Source of the DNA: Bacteroidota bacterium
Lineage (GTDB): Bacteria > Bacteroidota > Bacteroidia > Bacteroidales > JAAUTT01
NCBI GenBank assembly: GCA_023429135.1
Contig: JAEYWD010000027.1
Span: forward strand, 109,926-173,925
DNA length: 64,000 bases
Reading direction: 5' to 3'
The notes below the pieces were generated by a model, which saw nothing but the letters and a program-made list of their open reading frames with translations, was not told the DNA's origin and searched no databases. A program made the translations under genes and the position numbers. This document shows positions 18,113-24,943 of the stretch, in pieces; position 1 is the first letter of the stretch, and every line of letters starts with the position of its first letter.

Positions 18113-19489
18113 ATGGCACAAAAAGAAAAAGGTAAAATCCTTATTGTTGACGATAACGACGGTATTTTAAAAACCCTCAGATTTACGCTGCGCAACGAAT
18201 TCGACGAGATATTTACCATTCGCAATCCCAATCTGATCTTATCCACACTGAAACAAAACAATGTCGATGTAATTCTGCTTGATATGAATTTCAATGCAGG
18301 GCAGAATACCGGGAATGAAGGCATTTTCTGGCTTTCTGAAATTCTAAAGGCTGACACGGATGCCATTGTAGTAATGATCACCGCTTATGCCGAGGTGGAC
18401 CTGGCAGTAAAAGCCATTAAAATGGGGGCTCTCGATTTTGTTGTTAAACCCTGGAACGATGAAAAATTGCTTACCACCTTGCAAACTGCCCAAAAGCTGC
18501 GATGGTCGAAAAAAGAACTGCAGCAGTTAAAACAAAAACAACAGGTGATCAGGGAAGAAATTAATAAACCCGAAACTCTGCTTGTTTACCGGAGCGACGT
18601 AATGAAGAAAACCATGGAAATGGCTATGAAGGTAGCTGTTACTGATGCCAATGTTCTTCTTTACGGTGAAAATGGAACAGGAAAAGAGTTAATAGCAAGA
18701 GAAATACATAATAATTCGAAACGAAAGTCAGAGCTGTTTTCATCGGTCGATCTGGGCTCAATAAGCGAAAGTCTTTTTGAAAGTGAACTTTTTGGCCACG
18801 TCAAAGGCGCTTTTACCGATGCCAAAACCGACAGGATGGGACGTTTTGAGGCAGCACACGGAGGAACTCTTTTTCTGGACGAGATAAGTAATCTTAGCTT
18901 TTCACTGCAATCAAAACTACTTTCGGTGTTGCAGAACCGACAGGTTTTTCGGTTGGGAAGCACTCAACCCATAACGGTGGATGTAAGGCTTATTTCGGCC
19001 ACCAACCGTTCCATTCAGAAAATGATTGCCGAGAATCTTTTCCGTGAGGATTTGCTGTATCGCATCAATACTATTCAGATCGAAATACCACCTCTGCGCG
19101 AAAGAGGCGAGGACATCATTCTGCTGGCCGAGAACTTCCTGAGAATTTATGGCAAGAAATACGATAAGCCTTTGCTGAAATTAAATTCACCTGTGTCCGA
19201 AAAGCTCTTACAATACCATTGGCCCGGGAATGTAAGAGAATTGCAGCACACCATTGAAAAAGCTGTAATATTAAGCGAGAGTAATATCATTACTGAGAAG
19301 GACCTCTTTTTCAATATGGGAAACATGACCAGCCCTTCGGTTTCGGAACTTTTTAACCTCGAGGAAATTGAAAAAATCACCATCAGGAATGCAATAGATA
19401 AATGTCGTGGCAACCTCACCAGCGCTTCCGAAATTTTGGGAATTTCGAGAAAAACGCTTTATAACAAAATAGAAAAGTATGGTCTTTAG
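18113..19489 (+). CDS. Sigma-54-dependent response regulator (NtrC type)
   Basis: 458 residues from the ATG at 18113; an in-frame start at 17963 is rejected because it adds an unrelated 50-residue leader containing a promoter box. The receiver (1-130) has D13/D14 and phosphoacceptor D57 in VILLDMNF. The AAA+ domain (about 155-385) has Walker A GENGTGKE (about 184), Walker B LFLDEI and the sigma-54-contact loop GAFTDA, a variant of GAFTGA. A Fis-type helix-turn-helix ends the protein (NLTSASEILGISRKTLYNKI). The kinase gene overlaps its 3' end by 11 nt, so translation is coupled. The target is probably the divergent ABC permease or remote genes. Confidence 0.93.
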   Translation: MAQKEKGKILIVDDNDGILKTLRFTLRNEFDEIFTIRNPNLILSTLKQNNVDVILLDMNFNAGQNTGNEGIFWLSEILKADTDAIVVMITAYAEVDLAVKAIKMGALDFVVKPWNDEKLLTTLQTAQKLRWSKKELQQLKQKQQVIREEINKPETLLVYRSDVMKKTMEMAMKVAVTDANVLLYGENGTGKELIAREIHNNSKRKSELFSSVDLGSISESLFESELFGHVKGAFTDAKTDRMGRFEAAHGGTLFLDEISNLSFSLQSKLLSVLQNRQVFRLGSTQPITVDVRLISATNRSIQKMIAENLFREDLLYRINTIQIEIPPLRERGEDIILLAENFLRIYGKKYDKPLLKLNSPVSEKLLQYHWPGNVRELQHTIEKAVILSESNIITEKDLFFNMGNMTSPSVSELFNLEEIEKITIRNAIDKCRGNLTSASEILGISRKTLYNKIEKYGL

Positions 19490-20813
19490 TCGTTTTTTGG
19501 GTGTTCTGTTTTTCAGAATTATGCTAATGCTGGTTACCTGTTTGGCAATAGCTTTCATTATTGTAATTAAAAAATACTGGTTTACGGCCATCGGCTTGTT
19601 TATTTTATTGGGAATTCAGGTGTATGCACTTCTGGCATTTCTCAATAAAACCAACGAGTATATCGCGAAATTTGTAAACTATCTTCGCGAAGAAAACACA
19701 AACTTTCAAATCCCGGAACGTCTGAAAAAACCTCCGTTCGATAAGCTTATCCAATCGCTCCAGGAAACCGGATTATTTATCAGGAAGACCATTTTATTGA
19801 AAGAGCATCATTATCATTACCTTCAATATATTGTCAACTCGGTTGGTGTTGGTATCGTGGTTTTTAACCGGAATGGGGAAGTCGATCTGATTAATCCTAC
19901 AGCCAAAGCTCTGCTCAATATAAAAAACCTTACAAAGATTAGCGAATTAAATGCCATTGACGAAACTTTTGAGAATCTGCTTATATCCATCAAACCCGGA
20001 GAAGACCGTTCTCATAAAGTAATGATTAACTCACAGCTTTATATATTTTCGTTCAATGCGACCGAATTTAAAATAGCCGATAAATATTACAAGTTAATTG
20101 CCTTTCAGAATATCAGGGAAGAACTGGATCAAAAAGAACTGGAGTCGTGGCAAACCCTAATCCGCATTCTGTCGCATGAGTTGATGAATACTATTACGCC
20201 CGTGAATTCTCTCACAAAGTCATTGGTTAAGATGTATCAATCAGACCATACAGCAAACGACCCCCAAATAAAGGAAGACACACGTGAAGGACTTGAACTC
20301 ATTTCGGAGCGTGTGAGCGAATTGCTCTCATTAGTGGAGCGTTATAAAATTCTGAGCAGGCTCCCATCTCCAAATTTTAAGCAGATTGCAGTCCATACGT
20401 TAGTTGGGAATATTGTATCCTTACTTAAACCTGAAGCTACGGAGAAAAACATTTTTATTAACATGAAGGACATTGACCCGGAAATTTTAACATTAGCCGA
20501 CGAACAAATGCTTTCACAGGTACTGATAAATGTAATACGGAATGCCATTGATGCTGCTGAAGAAGCAAAATATAAAACCATTGATATTTCGGTAAAAAAA
20601 GTTGAAAGTCATACAGAAATACATGTAACTGACTATGGGAAGGGAATAACAGCAGATGAACTCAGCAAAATATTTATTCCCTTTTACACTACCAAGGAAA
20701 ACGGCTCCGGGATAGGTTTAAGCTTGAGCAGGCAGATTATGCGGCTGCACAAAGGACAAATCACGGCGGTTTCGAATCCGGGTGAATTTACAACTTTTAT
20801 TGTGTCAATCTGA
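19479..20813 (+). CDS. NtrY-like sensor histidine kinase
   Basis: 444 residues. Two close N-terminal membrane segments (about 8-30 and 32-55) leave almost no periplasmic domain. A PAS-like segment (about 118-210; VVFNRNGEVDLINPTAKALL) is followed by an H-box with LSHELMNTITPVNSL (about residue 233) and a HATPase domain with NVIRNAIDAAEEA, DYGKGI and GSGIGLSL. Sensing is therefore probably cytoplasmic or within the membrane. It overlaps the sigma-54 regulator gene by 11 nt and is its likely partner. It is convergent with the flavodoxin-like gene; only 7 nt separate the stop codons. Confidence 0.92.
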   Translation: MVFSRFLGVLFFRIMLMLVTCLAIAFIIVIKKYWFTAIGLFILLGIQVYALLAFLNKTNEYIAKFVNYLREENTNFQIPERLKKPPFDKLIQSLQETGLFIRKTILLKEHHYHYLQYIVNSVGVGIVVFNRNGEVDLINPTAKALLNIKNLTKISELNAIDETFENLLISIKPGEDRSHKVMINSQLYIFSFNATEFKIADKYYKLIAFQNIREELDQKELESWQTLIRILSHELMNTITPVNSLTKSLVKMYQSDHTANDPQIKEDTREGLELISERVSELLSLVERYKILSRLPSPNFKQIAVHTLVGNIVSLLKPEATEKNIFINMKDIDPEILTLADEQMLSQVLINVIRNAIDAAEEAKYKTIDISVKKVESHTEIHVTDYGKGITADELSKIFIPFYTTKENGSGIGLSLSRQIMRLHKGQITAVSNPGEFTTFIVSI

Positions 20814-20820
20814 TTTGATA

Positions 20821-21456
20821 TTACCTTATAAAATTGGTCATTACCTTTTGAACAGGCATTGGAGCCGGAATAGAATCTTTCGTTTGCTCCTTCATTTTCA
20901 GCAACCAGGCTATATTATTTCCGAGCACTTCCATAATCTGAACACCTTCTGCATCCTGAACCACTTCCCCTGGCATACGGCCATGAATAATATTCCAGTA
21001 GTTGGAAGTGGCAAGTATCATCTCCGAATAGGTAAGATAATGATTTAAACTATCGAAGGTAGCAGAACCACCTGTGCGACGCACCGCAACCACAGCAGCT
21101 CCCACCTTTTGGCGAAATAACCCTCCGTTACTTCCGGCAACATAAAAGGCTCGATCCAGAAAGCTTTTCATGGTTCCGGGAACACCCGCATAATGAACCG
21201 GTGCACCAAGAATTAACCCATCGGATGCCTTCATAACCTGAATCGACTCATTCAATAAATCAGTTGTAATGGAACATTTCTCATCCCTGTTTTGCCGGCA
21301 CTTTCCACAAGCCAGACATCCTCTTATTGCTTTATTACCAATATGCAGCATTTCGAACTCAATACCCTGCTCTGTCAGTTTTGAGCCAACCATGGCTAAA
21401 GCCTGATATGTATTGCCTTCCTTATTGGGACTCCCGTTAATGGCCACTACTTTCAT
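20821..21456 (-). CDS. Flavodoxin-fold NAD(P)H-dependent FMN reductase family protein
   Basis: 211 residues from the ATG at 21456, chosen because MKVVAINGSPNKEGNTY is the canonical family N-terminus. An upstream ATG at 21492 would add 12 residues. The FMN-phosphate loop is GSPNKEGNT and the second flavin loop is LGAPVHYAGVPGTMKSFLDR. CLACGKCRQNRDEKC holds four cysteines of the type seen in the iron-sulfur-flavoprotein and multimeric flavodoxin group (PF03358), so an extra metal or Fe-S site is possible. It probably reduces quinones or other small acceptors with FMN. A hairpin lies just upstream, between it and the oxidoreductase gene. Confidence 0.88.
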   Translation of the reverse strand: MKVVAINGSPNKEGNTYQALAMVGSKLTEQGIEFEMLHIGNKAIRGCLACGKCRQNRDEKCSITTDLLNESIQVMKASDGLILGAPVHYAGVPGTMKSFLDRAFYVAGSNGGLFRQKVGAAVVAVRRTGGSATFDSLNHYLTYSEMILATSNYWNIIHGRMPGEVVQDAEGVQIMEVLGNNIAWLLKMKEQTKDSIPAPMPVQKVMTNFIR

Positions 21457-21493
21457 GAATGTAATTTTAGATTTTACCCCAATAATAATCAAT

Positions 21494-21525
21494 TATCCTT
21501 TTCAAAATTCATATTGAAAAGGATA
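21494..21525. repeat. 12-bp perfect inverted repeat (hairpin)
   Basis: TATCCTTTTCAA (21494-21505) and TTGAAAAGGATA (21514-21525) are perfect complements around an 8-nt centre. It sits between two minus-strand genes and lacks a U-run on either side, so it is either a weak terminator or an operator for the FMN reductase gene. Confidence 0.55.
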
Positions 21526-21543
21526 TTATTGCTTTTGGCAAAT

Positions 21544-22572
21544 CTATTTCAGAAACCTTTTTATATCCACCTCTATGTCCAGAGGTTTTCCATCTTCAAG
21601 ATATTCAACAAAATGATTCGCAAAGAAAGGAGCTAATGAGGCACCTTTCGCCCCTAATCCGTTAAAGATTCCAATATTAATATGATCGGGATGCATCCCA
21701 ATTACAGGCTTTCTATCTTTTATGGCAGGGCGGATACCTGCGTAATGTTCCACAATCTCGTAAGAACACTCAAGCAAATTGTCCAGCTTTTGTGTAAGTT
21801 CTCTTCTCCCCTCCTCTGTAGGAATTTCATCCCGATTATCCCATTGGTAGGTGGAGCCGACTTTATAATAATCGTCGCCTAGTGGAAGAATAAACATATC
21901 TTTCATCCAGATTTTGTTCTGTTTAAAATCACGGCAACGAATAATAAGAATCTCTCCCTTTGCCAGCACAAAGGGAAGCCAGGAGAAAAAAGGAGTGGAA
22001 GAAGCTTTATATCCTTCACAAAATATAATTTTACCGAAACTGCTGTTATTCCACAAAATTCTATCCCCTTCAAAATACAAATCTTCTTTCCCAACAGAAC
22101 ACTCTATCAAAACATGTTCAGACAAAAGCCTGGACCTGTATAATTTTATAAGTTTAGCCATATCTACATACCCTGCGCCGGTTATCTCAATAAATCCCGG
22201 ATGATCTGTTTCAAAATCCCGATTAAAATATCCTTTATATTCCGGATTTTCGCTTTTGCTCATGATAAGATTCATATCATCCTGACCGGTTAAAACCCTT
22301 AAAATATTCTTAGGGAAATAAAATTCTTCATTGAATAATATCTCCAATTCTCCATAAGTTTGTTCTGCAAATGGCAGGATGGATTCGGCTTTCCAGGTTT
22401 TTACAAAGCGCTTCCCGGTAATGGGATTAAATAACCCGGCAGCGATATTTGAGGATGAAGAAGGGTTGTAATTATCAACAACTAAAATCCTCCTGCCCTT
22501 TTTCAAAAGAAAATGGGTTAGCATAGTTCCGGCAATCCCCTGCCCTATTATTAAATAATCGTAATTGATCAT
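21544..22572 (-). CDS. FAD-dependent amino-acid oxidase-type oxidoreductase (DAO family)
   Basis: 342 residues from the ATG at 22572, chosen because the dinucleotide-binding strand follows directly (YDYLIIGQGIAGTML). A longer start at 22629 adds 19 residues of unlikely leader. The GxGxxG motif, the LVVDNYNPSSSSNIAAGLFNP second FAD segment and the C-terminal GIRPAIKDRKPVIG and NGLGAKGASLAPFFA regions match the glycine oxidase/D-amino-acid oxidase group (PF01266). The substrate is uncertain; related Bacteroidota proteins are annotated only as FAD-dependent oxidoreductases. It is followed downstream by the FMN reductase gene on the same strand, about 90 nt away. Confidence 0.88.
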   Translation of the reverse strand: MINYDYLIIGQGIAGTMLTHFLLKKGRRILVVDNYNPSSSSNIAAGLFNPITGKRFVKTWKAESILPFAEQTYGELEILFNEEFYFPKNILRVLTGQDDMNLIMSKSENPEYKGYFNRDFETDHPGFIEITGAGYVDMAKLIKLYRSRLLSEHVLIECSVGKEDLYFEGDRILWNNSSFGKIIFCEGYKASSTPFFSWLPFVLAKGEILIIRCRDFKQNKIWMKDMFILPLGDDYYKVGSTYQWDNRDEIPTEEGRRELTQKLDNLLECSYEIVEHYAGIRPAIKDRKPVIGMHPDHINIGIFNGLGAKGASLAPFFANHFVEYLEDGKPLDIEVDIKRFLK

Positions 22573-22721
22573 AATGTCGTGAATATCCGATAGAACGACC
22601 AAAAAAAGAAATTGTTTATAGGTTGACATACCATCAACACAATTCTATTATTAACAAAATTTAACTGTCCGTTGAATATTTCTGGCAGGGTTATTGTATA
22701 AAATACGTTATTAGTTAATTT

Positions 22722-22817
22722 GACTTTTAGGTTTATAAATAAGATATAATAGTAAATAGTAGTAGTTAGTTAGTAGTTTAAAAATTAAAAGGTGGACCTG
22801 TGAAGCTCCACCTTTTT
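22722..22817 (+). ncRNA. Candidate small RNA ending in an orphan terminator
   Basis: A plus-strand terminator at 22788-22817 has no plus-strand gene in front of it; the nearest upstream gene runs on the other strand. TTG at 22693-22695 and TTAATTTG about 18 nt further (one mismatch to TAnnTTTG) could be a promoter. The implied transcript would be about 95 nt. The 5' end is a guess and expression is unproven. Confidence 0.25.
22788..22817 (+). terminator. Orphan rho-independent terminator
   Basis: AAAGGTGGA and TCCACCTTT form a 9-bp stem with a 10-nt loop, followed by a T-run. No plus-strand gene precedes it. Confidence 0.75.
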
Positions 22818-22967
22818 CATTTTCTATAACCTCTTGTAATGCATTTGTAATACTTCCCTTTTTTGTCAGGATCTTAAAAGCATATAATTTTGTTTAAAAT
22901 TCAAGTGAATCAATTTGGATTTGTTGGTTAGTTGAAGGGCCTGGTCGTGAGACACGGCCTTTTGTTT

Positions 22968-23086
22968 TGTCATTTCGAGGGGGCACCCCAAAAAAAAATT
23001 TGGCGCATAATGAGTTCGATTGGATAGATTCAAAATTTATGGCATCTTACCCAAATCTGTCATAGGTGCCAGAGGGAGAAATCTCT
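22968..23086. repeat. Degenerate dispersed repeat (TGTCATTTCGAGG ... GAGAAATCTC)
   Basis: The ends TGTCATTTCGAGG (22968-22980) and GAGAAATCTC (23076-23085) match the two hallmarks of a common Bacteroidota intergenic repeat, here separated by about 95 nt of unrelated sequence. The identification is from memory and unsearched. Confidence 0.4.
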
Positions 23087-23239
23087 TAAATTTAAACGGA
23101 CGCAAATGATAAATAATTTAACTGATTAAAGAATTTATTTTACAATCAGACAATAAAATAAGTTCTCAATCGTTATGAGGTTACTAATTGCCACAAAGCT
23201 GGATTAATTTCCTTCATGGCTTTTGGTCCATTTAAACCT

Positions 23240-23255
23240 TGGCATTGGTTTTGTA
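23240..23255 (+). promoter_or_regulatory. Sigma-54-like promoter of the small protein gene
   Basis: TGGCAT-N5-TTGTA matches the -24/-12 consensus TGGCAC-N5-TTGCA except GT for GC at -12. It lies 25 nt before the ATG at 23280, which is the right distance. Two sigma-54 activators are encoded in this window. Confidence 0.35.
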
Positions 23256-23279
23256 TATACCAATAAAAATAGTTAACCA

Positions 23280-23492
23280 ATGGAATCGATCATAATTAGC
23301 AGAAACCAGGAAAAAGCTCTCGAAATACTCAGTGATGAGCTTTTATTTGACGAAATCATAGAACTTACACCCAATCAATATCCGAAAGACGCGGTTAAAA
23401 AAGCTAAAGGTGAAGGCTGGTCGCTTTGGACAAAAGATGGTCGGACTTACGCCGTAGTCCTGGGAGTTGGAGTTTTTCTGCTCTTAAAATAA
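23280..23492 (+). CDS. Small protein of unknown function (70 aa)
   Basis: Not recognised. It has 70 residues: an acidic helical N-terminus (MESIIISRNQEKALEIL), then PKDAVKKAKGEGWSLWTKDGRTY, and a hydrophobic C-terminal tail (AVVLGVGVFLLLK) that could be a short membrane anchor or a buried strand. It has an ATG start, reasonable codon use and a sigma-54-like promoter 25 nt upstream. It is convergent with the MarR-type gene, with 13 nt between the stop codons. Being short and without a known family, it is less certain than its neighbours. Confidence 0.55.
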   Translation: MESIIISRNQEKALEILSDELLFDEIIELTPNQYPKDAVKKAKGEGWSLWTKDGRTYAVVLGVGVFLLLK

Positions 23493-23505
23493 ATTTCCTT
23501 TATAA

Positions 23506-24204
23506 TTATTGATGGAGATGTTTCAGCGAGTCCATCAGGTTCAGTAATTCCGGATATGGTTTATCGTTGTGTTTATTGTAAATAGCATTGTGAAAGTCGC
23601 ATATTTCTTCGAGTACAGGCATCGCTTTTTTCCATTTATTCATACTTGTACAGGCCAGAAACATGGTGCGTTCATCTTTTAAACGTTTTTCAGCAAGCAA
23701 CAATTTATCCTTCCCTTCTTCGGTTATCTCCAACAGTTTTACCCTTTTGTCATTCTCATTTAATGCTTCCTGAAGCAAACCATTATTAATCAGCCGTTTT
23801 ATAATATCCATACCGGTAGTGTACTCCACAAGCAGATAGTTTATCAAATCGGTCTTCTTTGCTTTTCCCGTTAAATTGACAGTTTGCAGGAATAAAAATT
23901 CCAAACGGCTGTTAATAGGTAATCCTTCAAAGAATTTGCGGGTATAGAACTCGTTAAACCGCGAAATACGCGAAATATACTCCATAAACCGTGTGGCCTC
24001 ATCAAAATTTTTAAGCGCCTGCGATTGCAAAGATGGAGCACTCCGGAAACGTGACGTTGCTGTTTTCTCATTGAGATCTGATCTTTCTTTTACTTGTAAA
24101 TTAAGCCATTCGGCAAAATCCGTTAGCTGTATCTGGTCGGCATTGCTCTCATATTCTTCCCAAAGATCAATAATCTGTTTTATGACATTATATCTGCTTC
24201 CCAT
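23506..24204 (-). CDS. MarR-type winged-helix transcriptional regulator
   Basis: 232 residues, longer than a classic MarR (about 150) because of an ~80-residue N-terminal helical extension. The winged-helix core (about 95-185) shows LEFLFLQTVNLTGKAKKTDLINYLLVEYTTGMD (helix-turn-helix with recognition helix), the wing NENDKRVKLLEITEEGKDKLL, and a C-terminal dimerisation helix. The gene is divergent from the Rnk-like gene. The shared 140-bp gap holds a 12+12 bp dyad flanked by two facing promoters, so it very likely represses itself and its neighbour by binding the dyad. No ligand is known. Confidence 0.82.
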   Translation of the reverse strand: MGSRYNVIKQIIDLWEEYESNADQIQLTDFAEWLNLQVKERSDLNEKTATSRFRSAPSLQSQALKNFDEATRFMEYISRISRFNEFYTRKFFEGLPINSRLEFLFLQTVNLTGKAKKTDLINYLLVEYTTGMDIIKRLINNGLLQEALNENDKRVKLLEITEEGKDKLLLAEKRLKDERTMFLACTSMNKWKKAMPVLEEICDFHNAIYNKHNDKPYPELLNLMDSLKHLHQ

Positions 24205-24213
24205 TCTTAAATA

Positions 24214-24245
24214 TTTGTTTACTAAGTATAAGCTTCATATATTTG
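24214..24245 (+). promoter_or_regulatory. Bacteroidota-type promoter for the Rnk-like gene
   Basis: TTTG (24214-24217), a 20-nt spacer and TATATTTG (24238-24245) match the TTTG-N19/21-TAnnTTTG consensus perfectly. Transcription would start inside the adjacent dyad, about 90 nt before the ATG at 24345. Confidence 0.75.
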
Positions 24246-24247
24246 CA

Positions 24248-24277
24248 TCGGATACGATACTATAATATCGAATCCGA
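24248..24277. promoter_or_regulatory. Dyad operator, probable MarR-type binding site
   Basis: TCGGATACGATA (24248-24259), a 6-bp spacer and TATCGAATCCGA (24266-24277) form an inverted repeat with 11 of 12 positions paired. It lies exactly between two facing -7 boxes and would cover both transcription starts. Confidence 0.72.
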
Positions 24278-24307
24278 CAAATTTAATATTATAATCAAAG
24301 GAAGCAA
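24278..24307 (-). promoter_or_regulatory. Promoter of the MarR-type gene
   Basis: On the minus strand TTG (24307-24305), a 19-nt spacer and TAAATTTG (24285-24278) match the Bacteroidota consensus. The -7 box abuts the dyad. Confidence 0.65.
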
Positions 24308-24326
24308 TATTTCTGAAGATTGCTTC
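24301..24326 (+). promoter_or_regulatory. Leader hairpin of the Rnk-like gene
   Basis: GAAGCAAT (24301-24308) and ATTGCTTC (24319-24326) pair perfectly around a 10-nt loop, 18 nt before the ATG. It may influence translation or RNA stability, or be a second operator. Confidence 0.5.
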
Positions 24327-24344
24327 TAATAATTTAACAAGACT

Positions 24345-24764
24345 ATGGAACAGACGCAGGAAATAATGATTACAAAAGTTGATTATTCCAGGTTGAATGC
24401 ACTCATTCTTCGTCAACTGGACGAGAATGCTTATAATTTGCGCGAACTCAACTTTTTAAATATCGAAATTAAAAGAGCGCGAAAAATTGATTCAAAAAAA
24501 ATTGATCCCGATATTATAACGATGAATTCGGAAGTACTGCTCACATTTCTGAAAAATGGACAAACCAAAATTGTGAAATTAGTCTATCCTGAGAAAGCCT
24601 CATTTAAGGATGGCCTTTTATCAGTACTTTCCCCATTAGGGTGTGCGTTACTGGGATACAAAAAGGGTGATATTGTTTCGTTTAATTCTCCGGGAGGTAT
24701 TCAAACTGTTCGCATTGATGATGTCATGTTTCAACCCGAAGCAAATGGCGAGGATCTGGATTAA
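24345..24764 (+). CDS. GreA/GreB C-terminal-domain protein (Rnk-like)
   Basis: 139 residues. A helical N-terminal part (about 8-55) includes DYSRLNALILRQ, typical of Rnk-type proteins. A C-terminal GreA/GreB-like FKBP-fold domain (about 60-132) contains EVLLTFLKNGQTKIVKLVYPE, LSPLGCALLGYKKGDIV and a final beta strand. Rnk binds RNA polymerase near the secondary channel and modulates transcription; GreA itself has a longer coiled coil that is missing here. The full length is as expected for Rnk-like proteins in Bacteroidota. It has its own promoter, dyad operator and leader hairpin, and a terminator directly after it. Confidence 0.87.
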   Translation: MEQTQEIMITKVDYSRLNALILRQLDENAYNLRELNFLNIEIKRARKIDSKKIDPDIITMNSEVLLTFLKNGQTKIVKLVYPEKASFKDGLLSVLSPLGCALLGYKKGDIVSFNSPGGIQTVRIDDVMFQPEANGEDLD

Positions 24765-24784
24765 ACTGTAAATAAATGCAATAT

Positions 24785-24819
24785 GGGGCTGTTTTGCTAA
24801 GCGAGACAGCCTCTTTTTT
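24785..24819 (+). terminator. Terminator of the Rnk-like gene
   Basis: GGGGCTGT (24785-24792) pairs with ACAGCCTC (24806-24813), with one G-U pair, followed by six T. Confidence 0.82.
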
Positions 24820-24880
24820 AATATTTCCACCAACTCTTAATAAAATCCCGCATCTTAAAAAGAAAGAAAACAAAACATGT

Positions 24881-24910
24881 TTTGGTGATTCGTAATATTT
24901 TATACATTAG
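24881..24910 (+). promoter_or_regulatory. Possible promoter of the CE15-like esterase gene
   Basis: TTTG (24881-24884), an 18-nt spacer and TACATTAG (one mismatch to TAnnTTTG) lie 33 nt before the ATG. Both spacing and -7 box are slightly off consensus. Confidence 0.35.
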
Positions 24911-24943
24911 GGAAATATAAATTCCAAAGCAAATCGTTCCCGA

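Larger units (their letters stand above)
22573..23279. other. 700-nt gene-free region
   Basis: No convincing coding region exists here. It holds an orphan plus-strand terminator (22788-22817), a second GGCC hairpin with a T-rich tail (about 22936-22966), a degenerate dispersed repeat (22968-23086) and, at its end, a sigma-54-like promoter for the small protein gene. Confidence 0.6.
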
